From NCBI GenBank assembly GCA_963763085.1, contig CAVXNB010000001.1, positions 1,240,001-1,304,000 on the forward strand: 64,000 nt of DNA. The letters are read 5' to 3'. The position numbers were made by a program, and so were the translations under genes. Each line of letters opens with the position of its first letter. Position 1 is the first letter of the stretch. The notes under the pieces are model-generated. The model made no database searches. It worked only from the letters and a program-made list of their open reading frames with translations, and had not been told where the DNA came from. This DNA comes from CAVXNB01 sp963763085 (GTDB taxonomy: Bacteria; Actinomycetota; Acidimicrobiia; Acidimicrobiales; Bog-793). Positions 17,645 through 27,488 of this stretch are shown here, in pieces.

Positions 17645-18559
17645 GTGCTGATTCTGGGTTCCACCTTGCTCTTGGGGCTTGTAAGCGGGTTCGTAGCTTG
17701 GCTGCTTTTCAAAAGGTGGCCGAATGCCGATCTTGCTGCTCCGAGAGCAACAAGCCGGGGGATCGAGGGCGAGCTTCGCCGTCACCCACGGCTGGCGTTA
17801 TTCCTAGAGTCCCGACTTGACACCGGGACAGCGACAGGATTGGCTCTCACAGTCGCAGCTGCAATTGTGGTCGTCGGCTTTGGCGCTTTCGGGCTGATCC
17901 TCTTCATGGTGAGAACCAAGACAGGCTTCGCCCACTTCGACGTGAGCGCGACCCGGTTCGGGGCCCAGCACGCCACTGCCCTGTCGACCAGTGTCCTGCG
18001 ATGGTTTACACAGTTGGGCGGTGCCGTCGTCCTCGTCCCGCTCGCACTAATGGTCGCAGTGGTCGAAGGTCGCCGAGGGCGGCCGTTCTCGGTGGTGGCT
18101 TTCCTCACCGTGACCGTTGGCGGACAGTTCCTCGTGGCCGACCTGATCAAGTGGGGCGTGGATCGAGTGCGCCCGAATCTGGACCGACTCACCGGTTTCG
18201 GAGGGTCTTCGTTTCCTTCCGGCCACGCGACCGCGGCGGCAGCTACCTTCGCAGCGTTCGCTTTGCTCGTCGGGCGGCGCCGCTCGGTCGCGACACGGGC
18301 ACTGTTGGCCGCCGCTGCTGTCGCCCTGGCGGTGTCGATAGGGTGGTCCCGCGTCATGCTCGGCGTGCATTGGATGACGGATGTGCTGGCTGGCCTGGCT
18401 CTCGGATGGGCCTGGTTCGCGTTATGTTGCATCGCCTTCGGTGGGCGACTGCTGGTCTTTGGGGCGCCGGCCGAGGCCGTCCAGCAAGCCGCACTCGATT
18501 CGAGCACGGCCACGGGGGCGGACCGCTCGAGGATGGCGGGTAACCGCCCACGGGCTTGA
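17645..18559 (+). CDS. PAP2-family membrane phosphatase
   Basis: 304 residues from GTG at 17645, chosen for the GGTAGGAGG Shine-Dalgarno just upstream; ATG at 17588 lacks one. The N-terminal membrane helix is followed by a short soluble part and five more helices. All three motifs are complete: KWGVDRVRPN (KxxxxxxRP), SFPSGHAT (PSGH) and SRVMLGVHWMTDVLAG (SRxxxxxHxxxD). This is therefore the better-preserved of the two PAP2 enzymes. The stop overlaps the start of the phospholipase D gene. It shares a 55-base divergent promoter region with the leftward lipid operon. Confidence 0.9.
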   Translation: MLILGSTLLLGLVSGFVAWLLFKRWPNADLAAPRATSRGIEGELRRHPRLALFLESRLDTGTATGLALTVAAAIVVVGFGAFGLILFMVRTKTGFAHFDVSATRFGAQHATALSTSVLRWFTQLGGAVVLVPLALMVAVVEGRRGRPFSVVAFLTVTVGGQFLVADLIKWGVDRVRPNLDRLTGFGGSSFPSGHATAAAATFAAFALLVGRRRSVATRALLAAAAVALAVSIGWSRVMLGVHWMTDVLAGLALGWAWFALCCIAFGGRLLVFGAPAEAVQQAALDSSTATGADRSRMAGNRPRA

Positions 18560-20190
18560 TCATCAGCGCCTGCTCTACGGTGACCGGAGTGCGCCTCGAC
18601 GACTGGTTTCTCCGGCCCGAGGAACGAGGCAACCCGACTACGGGGATCGACTCGCAGCGGCGCAACGGCCACGCCTGGACCGAGGGCAACAACGTCGCGT
18701 TTCTCGTCGAAGGTGCCACCTACTTTGAGCGCCTGGCTGTGGTCCTGTCGAACCTCCGAAGCGGGGACCAGGTTCGTTTCACCGACTGGAGGGGAGACGG
18801 GAACGAGTGTGTGACCGATGACGGGCAGGCGATCGCGACACTCATGGCTCAGCTGTGCCGGCGCGGCGTCGACGTGCGCGGCTTGCTCTGGCGTTCCCAC
18901 AGCGACCGGATGTCGTTCAGCGCGAAGGAGAACCGGCGTCTCGCCGGCGAGGTCACCGCGGCCGGCGGAGAGGTGTTGCTCGACGAGCGAGTGAGGCGCG
19001 GCGGGTCGCATCACCAAAAGCTGGTGGTAATCCGCCACCCCGATTCGCTCGAGCACGATGTCGCATTCGTCGGAGGGATCGATCTGTGCCACGGACGTCG
19101 GGACGATGCCGATCACCGTGGAGACCGTCAAGTCATCAAGCTAGACCCAAGGTATGGCCCCCGTCCCGCCTGGCACGACGCGCAGCTGGAAGTCCGCGGA
19201 CCCGCCGTTGCCGACCTCGACTTCACATTCCGGGAACGGTGGCAAGATCCCACTCCGCTCAACCATGCCAGTCGGCCCAGAGCGTGGATGTCACGCGTGA
19301 CCTCGCGAGATCGTCTCGCCAGTCCGTTGCAGGCCCCTCTGGCTGCGCCGCCCATCGTTGGCAGCCATGCCGTCCAAGTGCTTCGCACCTATCCCGCCAG
19401 GAGCCCGAAGTATCCGTTCGCAGTCGACGGAGAGCGAAGCATCGCTCGAGCGATAGCCAAGGCGATCGACCGGGCGCGTGCGCTGATCTACATTGAAGAC
19501 CAGTACTTCTGGTTCACCGAGGTCGCGCAGCTACTCGCGAGCGCGTTACGCGATCACCCGAAGTTGCAGCTGATCGGACTCGTGCCGAGATACCCGGACA
19601 AGGACAGCCGCCTGTCGGGTCCGCCGAGTCGACTCGCTCAAGCGCGCGCGTTGGAGACCGTCCGAGCCGCGGGCGGCGCGCGCGTCGGCATCTACGACCT
19701 CGAGAACGAGTTCGGCACACCCATCTACGTCCATGCCAAGGTCTGTGTCATCGACGACGTCTGGGCGAGTGTCGGTTCCGACAACTTGAATCGCCGCTCT
19801 TGGACGCACGATTCGGAGGTGTCCTGTGCCGTGCTCGACGCCGAGCTCGACCACCGATCGCCGGTTGATCCGGGGGGCCTCGGTGATGGGAGCCGCAAGT
19901 TCGCCCGTGATCTCCGTTTGAGACTCTGGTCCGAGCACCTCGGACGATCGCCTGAGGATCCGGACTTGCTGAACCTTTCAAACGGTCAAGGTCTCTGGAA
20001 CATGGCCGCTCGAGACCTGGCTGATTGGAAACTGCACCACGGGCGGCGGCCGCGTCCGTCGAGCCGGGTCCGATTCCACGAGATCGCGCCCGTGCCCCTC
20101 GCTAGTCAGCGATGGGCCGACGTCGCGTATCGCTTGATCTTCGACCCCGACGGCCGACCGAGGAGGCTGCGGGGCGGCCGTCGCTTTTAG
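18556..20190 (+). CDS. phospholipase D family protein, two HKD motifs
   Basis: 544 residues if TTG at 18556 (overlapping the PAP2 stop) is used; GTG at 18580 or 18589 may be the true start. HKD motif 1 is GSHHQKLVVIRHPD (H-Q-K) and motif 2 is IYVHAKVCVIDDVWASVGSD (HAKxxxxD). There is an N-terminal DDWFL...ERGNP segment and a long, water-soluble body without signal peptide or helices. It resembles the actinobacterial, plant-like PLD group rather than Cls. It probably hydrolyses phospholipid head groups or transfers phosphatidyl groups inside the cell. It forms a two-gene operon with PAP2, which could turn released phosphatidate into diacylglycerol. Confidence 0.88.
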   Translation: MIISACSTVTGVRLDDWFLRPEERGNPTTGIDSQRRNGHAWTEGNNVAFLVEGATYFERLAVVLSNLRSGDQVRFTDWRGDGNECVTDDGQAIATLMAQLCRRGVDVRGLLWRSHSDRMSFSAKENRRLAGEVTAAGGEVLLDERVRRGGSHHQKLVVIRHPDSLEHDVAFVGGIDLCHGRRDDADHRGDRQVIKLDPRYGPRPAWHDAQLEVRGPAVADLDFTFRERWQDPTPLNHASRPRAWMSRVTSRDRLASPLQAPLAAPPIVGSHAVQVLRTYPARSPKYPFAVDGERSIARAIAKAIDRARALIYIEDQYFWFTEVAQLLASALRDHPKLQLIGLVPRYPDKDSRLSGPPSRLAQARALETVRAAGGARVGIYDLENEFGTPIYVHAKVCVIDDVWASVGSDNLNRRSWTHDSEVSCAVLDAELDHRSPVDPGGLGDGSRKFARDLRLRLWSEHLGRSPEDPDLLNLSNGQGLWNMAARDLADWKLHHGRRPRPSSRVRFHEIAPVPLASQRWADVAYRLIFDPDGRPRRLRGGRRF

Positions 20191-20247
20191 GCTTGCCGTG
20201 AGGCCTCCAGCCTCCAGGGTAAGGTCTCGGGTCGAGGAGGTTCGCCC

Positions 20248-22629
20248 GTGAGCGGCCAGCCCGACAGCATGCATCGACCGGCTCTTTCCGAGCTGCTCGC
20301 AGCCGACAAGGCGACGCGTGCCGCGGCGGCCGCGGTGGATCAGTGGCTCGATCTCTACCGACGGGCAGCCGGCGAGACCCTCTCGGAACCGGGCCTTGAT
20401 TTGCTTTTGAAGGAAGCGCTCGAGGCGATCGCCCGGCTGCTTGGTGCTGACGCGGCCTCGCTGCTTCTCGCAAACGAGGATGGATCGGCGCTCGTGAGCC
20501 GAGCGGCCTTCGGCCTGGTTCGAGAAGTCGACGTGTCGTTGTCGATCCCCGCCGGCGCCGGGGTCTCGGGACCTATTCTCGCGAGCGGTGAACCGCGAGT
20601 CATAGACGACCTTACCCAGGCGAATCCCGTGAGCGATGTACTGCGCTCGAGCGGTCAGCGCTCCTATGTAGGCGTGCCGCTCGTTTCTGGTGGACGGATT
20701 TTTGGCGTGCTGCACACGACAAGACGGCGGGTTTCCGCGTTCGATCGGGATGACGTCCAGCTGCTCACTCGGCTCGCCGAGCCGATCGCCGCCGCGATCG
20801 AGCGCGTCCAGATCCTCGAGGCCGAACGGCTCGCTCGACAAGCGGCGGAGCGGGCTACGGAGCGCGTACGGGGTCTGCAAAGGATGACCGCCGCCCTCGC
20901 CAGCGCAGGTACAGCGGGCGAGATCTGTCAGATCATCATCCACGAGGCGGTACCCGGGTCGAGCGAAGGCGGTGAACGGGCGATCTGGATGCTCCGGGGC
21001 TCGCGACTCGTGCTCATCGCCGGCCTTGGCTTGAGTGCCGAGTACCCCGAGATACCGCTCGATCCCTCTTTGCCGGCTGCAGAGAATCTCCGCGAAGGGC
21101 GGCCGCTGTTCGTCGAGACTCGTGCCGAGCTTGCGCGACGCTGGCCGGTCCTAGCGGACGGTCCGACCTCGTCGTTCGCCGGACTCCCTCTCATCGTCGA
21201 GGAGCAACGTATCGGTCTCATGGCCGTCGGCTTTCGCGAAGATCACGTTTTCGCCCCAGATGAGCGCGAATACCTCGCCGCTGTTGCAGAGCAGGCTGCA
21301 GCCGCCCTCGCACGAGCCGAAGCCCGAAGGGCGCTCCAGGATGCTCGTGACATTGCCGACAGCCGGCGAGCGCAGCTGGACTTTCTTGTCGACGCCAGCG
21401 AGCGCCTCGGCATGTCGCTTAATCTCGACGTGACGTTGCAAGCTGTTGCCGACCTCGCCGTCCCACGGATCGCGGATCGCTGCGTGCTGTATCTCATCGA
21501 GGACGACACGACCTCCAAACGGCTGCTTGCGCCCGAGCTCAATGCCGATGAGATGCAGCTCTTCGCGGAGACAGAATCGTCGCTCTCGGCGATAAAGGGT
21601 GTTGGGGCAGTGATTCGAACTGGGCGACCCGAGTACATCGAGGAGATCGACGACCAGATGCTGGTCGCCGATGCCAAGTCGCCTGAGCATCTCGACCTCT
21701 TGCGGCGCGTTGGCTTCGGCGGGCTCCTCATCGTTCCGCTACGTGCAAGGGGGAAGGTTCTCGGAGCCTTGGTCTTTGCCAATCGCAAAGGGCGCCTCAT
21801 GGGTAAGGGCGATCGCGTACTCGGAGAGGAGCTTTCAGCAAGGGCGGCGATGGCGATCGATAACGCGCGCCTCTACAGCGCCGAATCCCACATCGCGCGC
21901 CATTTGGCGCAGGCACTCCTCCCTGCAGGTCTGCCTACGATCGAAGGCTTCGACATGGCCGTCCGATATCAGGCGGGGAGTGCCAGATCCGAGGTCGGTG
22001 GCGATTTCTATGACGTGCTCCAGACCGGGGACGATGAGTTTATTCTCTTGATCGGTGACGTCCAGGGAAAGGGCGTAGAGGCTGCCGCGGTGACCGGGCT
22101 CGCTCGCCACACGGTAAGAGCTTGTGCTCAGACCGAAAGGGATCCCGCTCTTTTGCTCCAGCAGCTCAATCGGATGATCATCCGAAACATCCTCGAGAGT
22201 GGTCGGCACAAGGAACGTGCCTGGTCCGCCCGGCTCTGCACCGCAGCAATCGTCCGGATGGTCCGCGTCGGCGGCCAGTGGTCAGCGACAGTGAGCTCTG
22301 CCGGGCACCCTCTCCCACTTTTGCGCCGGGCCGACCGCTCCGTTGTAGGCCTTGGCCAGCCAGGATTGGTTCTCGGCGTCCACGACGATGCTCGATATGC
22401 CGACTCGATCGTCAAACTGGACCCCGCCTCCGTGCTCGTCTTGTACACGGATGGGGTTTCGGACCGCTACGCCGAAAGTGACGTATTCGGGAGTGAAGGA
22501 ATCGCCGAAGTCCTCAGCAAGTCGGAGGGGTCAGCAACTCAGGTTACCCAGGACATCGTGAACGCCTCACTCATGCGGGAGGCGTCCCACGACGACGATA
22601 TGGTCGTCCTGACGATTCGGATTAAGTAA
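20248..22629 (+). CDS. triple-GAF, SpoIIE-type serine phosphatase
   Basis: 793 residues from GTG at 20248, with GAGGAGG upstream. Three GAF-like sensory domains are visible at about residues 35-195, 215-365 and 385-545. The last GAF runs into a PP2C (SpoIIE) phosphatase at ~550-793. That domain contains SEVGGDFYDV, IGDVQGKGVEAA, SSAGHPLPLL, LYTDGVSDRY and the closing DDDMVVLTI, all metal-binding or core motifs. No membrane segments. Such proteins dephosphorylate anti-sigma-factor antagonists and start stress responses in actinobacteria after sensing small ligands or redox. No partner gene is adjacent; the lipid genes upstream are 58 bases away and may be co-transcribed. Confidence 0.92.
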   Translation: MSGQPDSMHRPALSELLAADKATRAAAAAVDQWLDLYRRAAGETLSEPGLDLLLKEALEAIARLLGADAASLLLANEDGSALVSRAAFGLVREVDVSLSIPAGAGVSGPILASGEPRVIDDLTQANPVSDVLRSSGQRSYVGVPLVSGGRIFGVLHTTRRRVSAFDRDDVQLLTRLAEPIAAAIERVQILEAERLARQAAERATERVRGLQRMTAALASAGTAGEICQIIIHEAVPGSSEGGERAIWMLRGSRLVLIAGLGLSAEYPEIPLDPSLPAAENLREGRPLFVETRAELARRWPVLADGPTSSFAGLPLIVEEQRIGLMAVGFREDHVFAPDEREYLAAVAEQAAAALARAEARRALQDARDIADSRRAQLDFLVDASERLGMSLNLDVTLQAVADLAVPRIADRCVLYLIEDDTTSKRLLAPELNADEMQLFAETESSLSAIKGVGAVIRTGRPEYIEEIDDQMLVADAKSPEHLDLLRRVGFGGLLIVPLRARGKVLGALVFANRKGRLMGKGDRVLGEELSARAAMAIDNARLYSAESHIARHLAQALLPAGLPTIEGFDMAVRYQAGSARSEVGGDFYDVLQTGDDEFILLIGDVQGKGVEAAAVTGLARHTVRACAQTERDPALLLQQLNRMIIRNILESGRHKERAWSARLCTAAIVRMVRVGGQWSATVSSAGHPLPLLRRADRSVVGLGQPGLVLGVHDDARYADSIVKLDPASVLVLYTDGVSDRYAESDVFGSEGIAEVLSKSEGSATQVTQDIVNASLMREASHDDDMVVLTIRIK

Positions 22630-22681
22630 CAGCCGCGTCACCGGGGGCGCCGCCGGCCCTGCCGACGGTAGGCTGAGGCCG

Positions 22682-23731
<1,050 letters not shown>

Positions 23732-23753
23732 CCCCGTGGCGGTCCCGATCGCC

Positions 23754-24281
23754 TTACGGGTCTCGGTGCCCCCCGGCGCCGCCGCCATCCTCGACGACTT
23801 CGCCCGGCTGAGCGCCTGACAGAACCGCAGCTGCGGCTCGGACGGCACGCAGGATGTTGACGTACCCGGTACAGCGACAGAGGTTCCCCTCCAGACCCTG
23901 AAGGATCATCTCGTCATCCGGTGACGGATGCTCTCTCAGGAGCCCGATCGCGGACATGATGAATCCCGGCGTGCAATAGCCGCACTGCAGAGCATGCGAG
24001 TCCCAGAATGCCTGCTGGACCGGGTGCAGGGTGCCGTCGGCGGCGACGCCCTCGATCGTCGTCACGTCCGAGCCGTCGGCCTGCAGTGCGAGCATCGTGC
24101 AGGACTTGACCGTCTCGCCGTCCAGCATGACCGTGCAGGCACCGCATTGGCTCGTGTCGCAGCCGACGTGGGTACCCGTGAGCCCCACGACGTCGCGGAT
24201 GTACTCCACGAGAAGCATCCTCGGTTCGATCGCATGCTCCGCGGTGACGCCGTTGATCGTCATCGCCGCACGATGTTGCAC
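23754..24281 (-). CDS. [2Fe-2S] small subunit of molybdenum hydroxylase (xanthine dehydrogenase/CO dehydrogenase family)
   Basis: 175 residues from GTG at 24281, chosen because AAGGGAG lies four bases upstream. The next in-frame Met is six residues later. Two ferredoxin-type clusters are marked: plant-type CDTSQCGACTVMLDG with a later Cys, and the C-terminal CGYCTPGF with LCRCTGY. This subunit passes electrons from the Mo-pterin centre. It is last in a leftward cluster of Mo subunit, RidA, RidA, FeS subunit. An FAD subunit is missing from the cluster. The C-terminal ~20 residues are a Gly-rich tail. Confidence 0.92.
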   Translation of the reverse strand: MQHRAAMTINGVTAEHAIEPRMLLVEYIRDVVGLTGTHVGCDTSQCGACTVMLDGETVKSCTMLALQADGSDVTTIEGVAADGTLHPVQQAFWDSHALQCGYCTPGFIMSAIGLLREHPSPDDEMILQGLEGNLCRCTGYVNILRAVRAAAAVLSGAQPGEVVEDGGGAGGHRDP

Positions 24282-24343
24282 TCGGCTCCCTTCGTTGGGA
24301 ATGGATACGACGCCTCCGGGCGGCCCGGCTGAGCCCGTTCCAC

Positions 24344-24724
24344 TCATTCCGCCGCGACGGCGTCGATCTGCACGCGGAGCTGTGCCCAGGAGAGGGCGCT
24401 GCCGACGATGGTGAGCGCGGGTGGCGCGGCATCGGACCGCTGCTCGAAGAAGGATCTCGCCGCCAGCCGCACAGCGTCGCCGTCCCGGTCCGCGTCGGCG
24501 ACGTAGATGTTGACCTTGAGCAACCTGGTGATCCGGCCGCCCGCCGTCTCTCCGGAGGAGACCAGGTGCTCGAGCGCCAACGTGAGCTCTTCGGTCACGT
24601 CCTCAGGCATCGTCCCGTCGGGGTTCATCCCGATGTTGCTCTTGATGAAGATCAACTCCCCGGCCTTTATGACCTTCGAGTAGTGGTGCTCGAGGTCGAC
24701 CCCGAACGCGGTGCGGGCGATCAT
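24344..24724 (-). CDS. RidA/YjgF-family protein (first of two)
   Basis: 126 residues. The family signature appears in the middle and end: LALEHLVSSGETAGG, RLLKVNIYVADADRDGD, and ALTIVGSALSWAQLRVQIDAVA. RidA proteins hydrolyse reactive enamine/imine intermediates or act in specific catabolic pathways. The usual active-site Arg position is replaced or shifted (PALTIVGS instead of PARTxVGV), so activity on enamines is doubtful. It lies 61 bases after the second RidA gene and 62 before the FeS gene, so it belongs to the hydroxylase operon. Confidence 0.85.
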   Translation of the reverse strand: MIARTAFGVDLEHHYSKVIKAGELIFIKSNIGMNPDGTMPEDVTEELTLALEHLVSSGETAGGRITRLLKVNIYVADADRDGDAVRLAARSFFEQRSDAAPPALTIVGSALSWAQLRVQIDAVAAE

Positions 24725-24785
24725 CGCGACGCTCCTCGAGCGCTCGTCCCGGCGCGAGCCGAAGCCGGAGTGAGCGGTTCGAACC

Positions 24786-25178
24786 TCACGGGCACAACGC
24801 GACCAGGTCCATCTCGACCTTGGCCCACGGCAGCCTCGCTCCGACGGACGTGCGCGCCGGAGGATCCGTCACCCCTCGTGACTCGAAGAAACGGCCGTAG
24901 GCGGAGTCCATCCGATCGAAGTCGCCCAGGACGTCGTCGAGGTAGACGTTGACCTTCACGATTCGCTCGATCGAGGACCCTGCGTCCTCGAGCAGGCTCA
25001 CGAGGCTCGCGAGGGCGAAGCTCGTCTGCGCCTCGGGGTCGTCGGGAAGCTCCCCCGTCACGGGGTCGACCCCGATGACTCCCGAAGCGAACAGCCAGCC
25101 CCTCGCCTTCACCGCTCGCGTCGGCCAGCTGGCCTCCCTCGCTGCCGGGATCGCGATCACTTCCTCGTCGGCGCTCAT
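24786..25178 (-). CDS. RidA/YjgF-family protein (second)
   Basis: 130 residues, the ATG overlapping the stop of the molybdenum hydroxylase large subunit (ATGA). Motifs: WLFASGVIGVDPVTGELPDD, FALASLVSLLEDAGSSIERI, VKVNVYLDDVLGDFDRM, and PPARTSVGARLPWAKVEMDL. The last retains the conserved Arg (PARTSVG) that defines active RidA proteins. It is probably the catalytically active member of the pair. In this operon it may remove an enamine or imine made by the hydroxylase pathway, as RidA-like proteins do in catabolism of nitrogen heterocycles or pyrimidines (inference). Confidence 0.9.
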   Translation of the reverse strand: MSADEEVIAIPAAREASWPTRAVKARGWLFASGVIGVDPVTGELPDDPEAQTSFALASLVSLLEDAGSSIERIVKVNVYLDDVLGDFDRMDSAYGRFFESRGVTDPPARTSVGARLPWAKVEMDLVALCP

Positions 25179-27463
25179 CTCGAGCGGGCTCCTTCCTCGC
25201 GACCGTCATCGACGGCGGCCAGCGCCGCCGCAGTGACGGGAAGGTCACGGACACGCACGCCGCACGCAGCCGCGATCGCATTCACGACGGCGGCGGCACC
25301 TGGGATGGCGGGCGGCTCGCCGACGCCCTTGGCGCCGAACGGGCCCGCACCGGCGATCTCGACGAGGGCGACGTGGGTCAACGTCGCCGCCTGCTCGACG
25401 GCCGGTATCGCGTAGTCGCCGAAACTGGTCGTGAGCGGGTCGCCGTGCTCGTTGTACAGCAACGCCTCTCCGAGCGCCCGCCCGACGCCCTGCAAAAGGC
25501 CGCCGTGGATTTGCGCCTCGATCTCTGCCGGGTTGATCGCTCGCCCCACGTCCTGCACGGCCAGGTACTCCAACAGCTGCATCGCCCCCGTTTCTGCGTC
25601 GACCCGCACCCTGGCGACGTGCACGGTGAAAAGGTGCGACCCGAACGCGGCGAAGTGCCGTCCGTGGCCGTGAACCGGTGCGTAGTTGCCGCCGAACTCG
25701 AACGGCTGGGGGACGAGGGAGCTGACGGGGATCGATCTGGCCGGGACGCCCTTGACGTTGATGGCCCCGTTTCGCAGCTCCAGGTCCTCGATGGCCGCTT
25801 CGAGCTCCTCGGCGGCCAGCTCGAACAACTGCTGGCGGGCATCGATGGCGGCCATCTCGACGGCGGCTCCGACCGTGAAGATGATCTTGCTGCCCCCCGA
25901 GGAGCCAGCGTAAGGGGCGCTGTCGGAGTCGAAGCGGGCCACCGATACGGCATCGGTGGACGTTCCCAGGATCTCCGCGGCGATCATGGCGAGGCTGGTG
26001 TCGGTACCCGAGATGTCGACGGACCCGACCTGGAGCGTGATCGAGCCGTCCGCCTCGATCCGGCACCCGGCCGCCGCCGGCTCCGAACCGCTGGACCAGC
26101 CTCCGACCGCCACGCCCAGGCCCTCGCCGGCTGCCAGCGGCCTCGTGTACATCGGGTGCGAGCGGGCGACCGCGAGGCACTGCGTCAAGCCGATGCGCTC
26201 CCAGGGCCGGCCGTCCGGTCGGAGGTCGCCGTTCTGCGTCGCGTTCTGAATTCGAAACTCGACCGGGTCCCGCCCCAGCCTCCCCGCCAGCTCCTCGACC
26301 GCGCTCTCGAGGGGAAAGTAGGCCTGCGGCGCGCCGGGCGCCCGGTAGGCCGTCGTCGGCGCCTTGTTCGTGGCGACGTCGCGGCACCGCACGTCGAAGT
26401 GAGCGATCCGGTACGTGCCGGCCATGAGGTTGGCGAAGATCTGTCCGAGGCCGCCGGGGCCGGCGCCGCAGTCGAAGACGGCGTCGGCCCGAAGGGCACG
26501 TAGATTGCCGTCGTCATCTGCCCCGAGACTGAGGTCGACGACACATCCTGGTCCGCCCTGGCCCATCAGGAACTCCTCGCGGCGGGTCAATTCGAGCCTC
26601 ACGGGCCGGCGCAGGTGGCGGGCAAGCAACGCGACCAGCGGCTCGATCAGGTGATCCTTGCCGCCGAAGCCGCCGCCGACGGGCATGGGGACGATGCGGA
26701 CCCGGCTGATCGGAAAGCCGAGCGCTCGCGCCACCACCTCGCGCGTGAAGAACATGCTCTGGGTGGGAGTCCAGACGGTCATCGTTTCGTCCGGTTCCCA
26801 CTGGGCGGTCGACACGTGCGGCTCGATATAGCAGTGGTGCACACACGGCATGCGGTAGCGGGCGCTGACGACATGGCTGCAGCGGGCGAGCTCCTGCTCG
26901 ACGTCGCCGGAGGTGAAGCGGACCTCGTTCGTGACGTTTCGCTCGCTCGGCATCTCGGTCTCGACGCCGCCGCCGCTCTGGCTGTGGGCTCCGAGGGCCT
27001 CATTGCTGAGCGGCGCCGCCAGTGCCAGGACGTCGGGAGCCGCATCGGCCAGTGCTTCGAGCGGGTCGAGCACATAAGGCGCGGCCTCGAACTCGACCAG
27101 GACGGCCTCGGCGCCGTCGGTGGCAGCCTGCACGGTCTCGGCCACCACGACCGCAACCGGATGACCCACGTAGGTCACCCGGTCGCGGGCCAGCAACCCG
27201 TCATCGGCCCCTGCGAAGTCCCGCCACGTCAGGACGCCGAGCACGCCCGGGAGGTCGATCGCGTCGCTCGTCTCGACCGACGACACCCGGCCGGCCGGGA
27301 CGGTGCTGAGCACCAAGCGGGCGTGACAGAGGCCGTGCGGATGCAAGTCCGCCGTGAACCTGGTGGCGCCGGTCACCTTCGAGCGGCCCTCGAGGCGCGG
27401 CTGGGCCTGCCCGAGCAACCGCGTCTCGGTCACCGCATCGGGCAGGAGGCCCAGCGCTTCCAT
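25175..27463 (-). CDS. molybdenum hydroxylase large (Mo-pterin) subunit, xanthine dehydrogenase family
   Basis: 762 residues, full length for a stand-alone Mo-binding subunit. It opens with QPRLEGRSKVTGATRFTADL, the standard beginning. Other motifs are PMPVGGGFGGKD (Mo-pterin loop), AYRAPGAPQAYFPLESAVEE, and the C-terminal GAGPFGAKGVGEPPAIPGAA, whose Glu is the catalytic base of the family. The enzyme hydroxylates an aromatic nitrogen heterocycle or oxidises an aldehyde or CO. The characteristic CO-dehydrogenase active-site loop (VAYRCSFR) is absent, so not CO dehydrogenase. It is first in the cluster with two RidA genes. Substrate unknown. Confidence 0.93.
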   Translation of the reverse strand: MEALGLLPDAVTETRLLGQAQPRLEGRSKVTGATRFTADLHPHGLCHARLVLSTVPAGRVSSVETSDAIDLPGVLGVLTWRDFAGADDGLLARDRVTYVGHPVAVVVAETVQAATDGAEAVLVEFEAAPYVLDPLEALADAAPDVLALAAPLSNEALGAHSQSGGGVETEMPSERNVTNEVRFTSGDVEQELARCSHVVSARYRMPCVHHCYIEPHVSTAQWEPDETMTVWTPTQSMFFTREVVARALGFPISRVRIVPMPVGGGFGGKDHLIEPLVALLARHLRRPVRLELTRREEFLMGQGGPGCVVDLSLGADDDGNLRALRADAVFDCGAGPGGLGQIFANLMAGTYRIAHFDVRCRDVATNKAPTTAYRAPGAPQAYFPLESAVEELAGRLGRDPVEFRIQNATQNGDLRPDGRPWERIGLTQCLAVARSHPMYTRPLAAGEGLGVAVGGWSSGSEPAAAGCRIEADGSITLQVGSVDISGTDTSLAMIAAEILGTSTDAVSVARFDSDSAPYAGSSGGSKIIFTVGAAVEMAAIDARQQLFELAAEELEAAIEDLELRNGAINVKGVPARSIPVSSLVPQPFEFGGNYAPVHGHGRHFAAFGSHLFTVHVARVRVDAETGAMQLLEYLAVQDVGRAINPAEIEAQIHGGLLQGVGRALGEALLYNEHGDPLTTSFGDYAIPAVEQAATLTHVALVEIAGAGPFGAKGVGEPPAIPGAAAVVNAIAAACGVRVRDLPVTAAALAAVDDGREEGARSR

Positions 27464-27488
27464 GGCCCGTTCCTACCAGAACCGGGGG

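Noticed and set aside
25175..27463. Carbon monoxide dehydrogenase large subunit
   Set aside because: The CO-dehydrogenase active-site loop with Cys (AYRCSFR type) is not present; the sequence has AYRAPGAP as in general hydroxylases.
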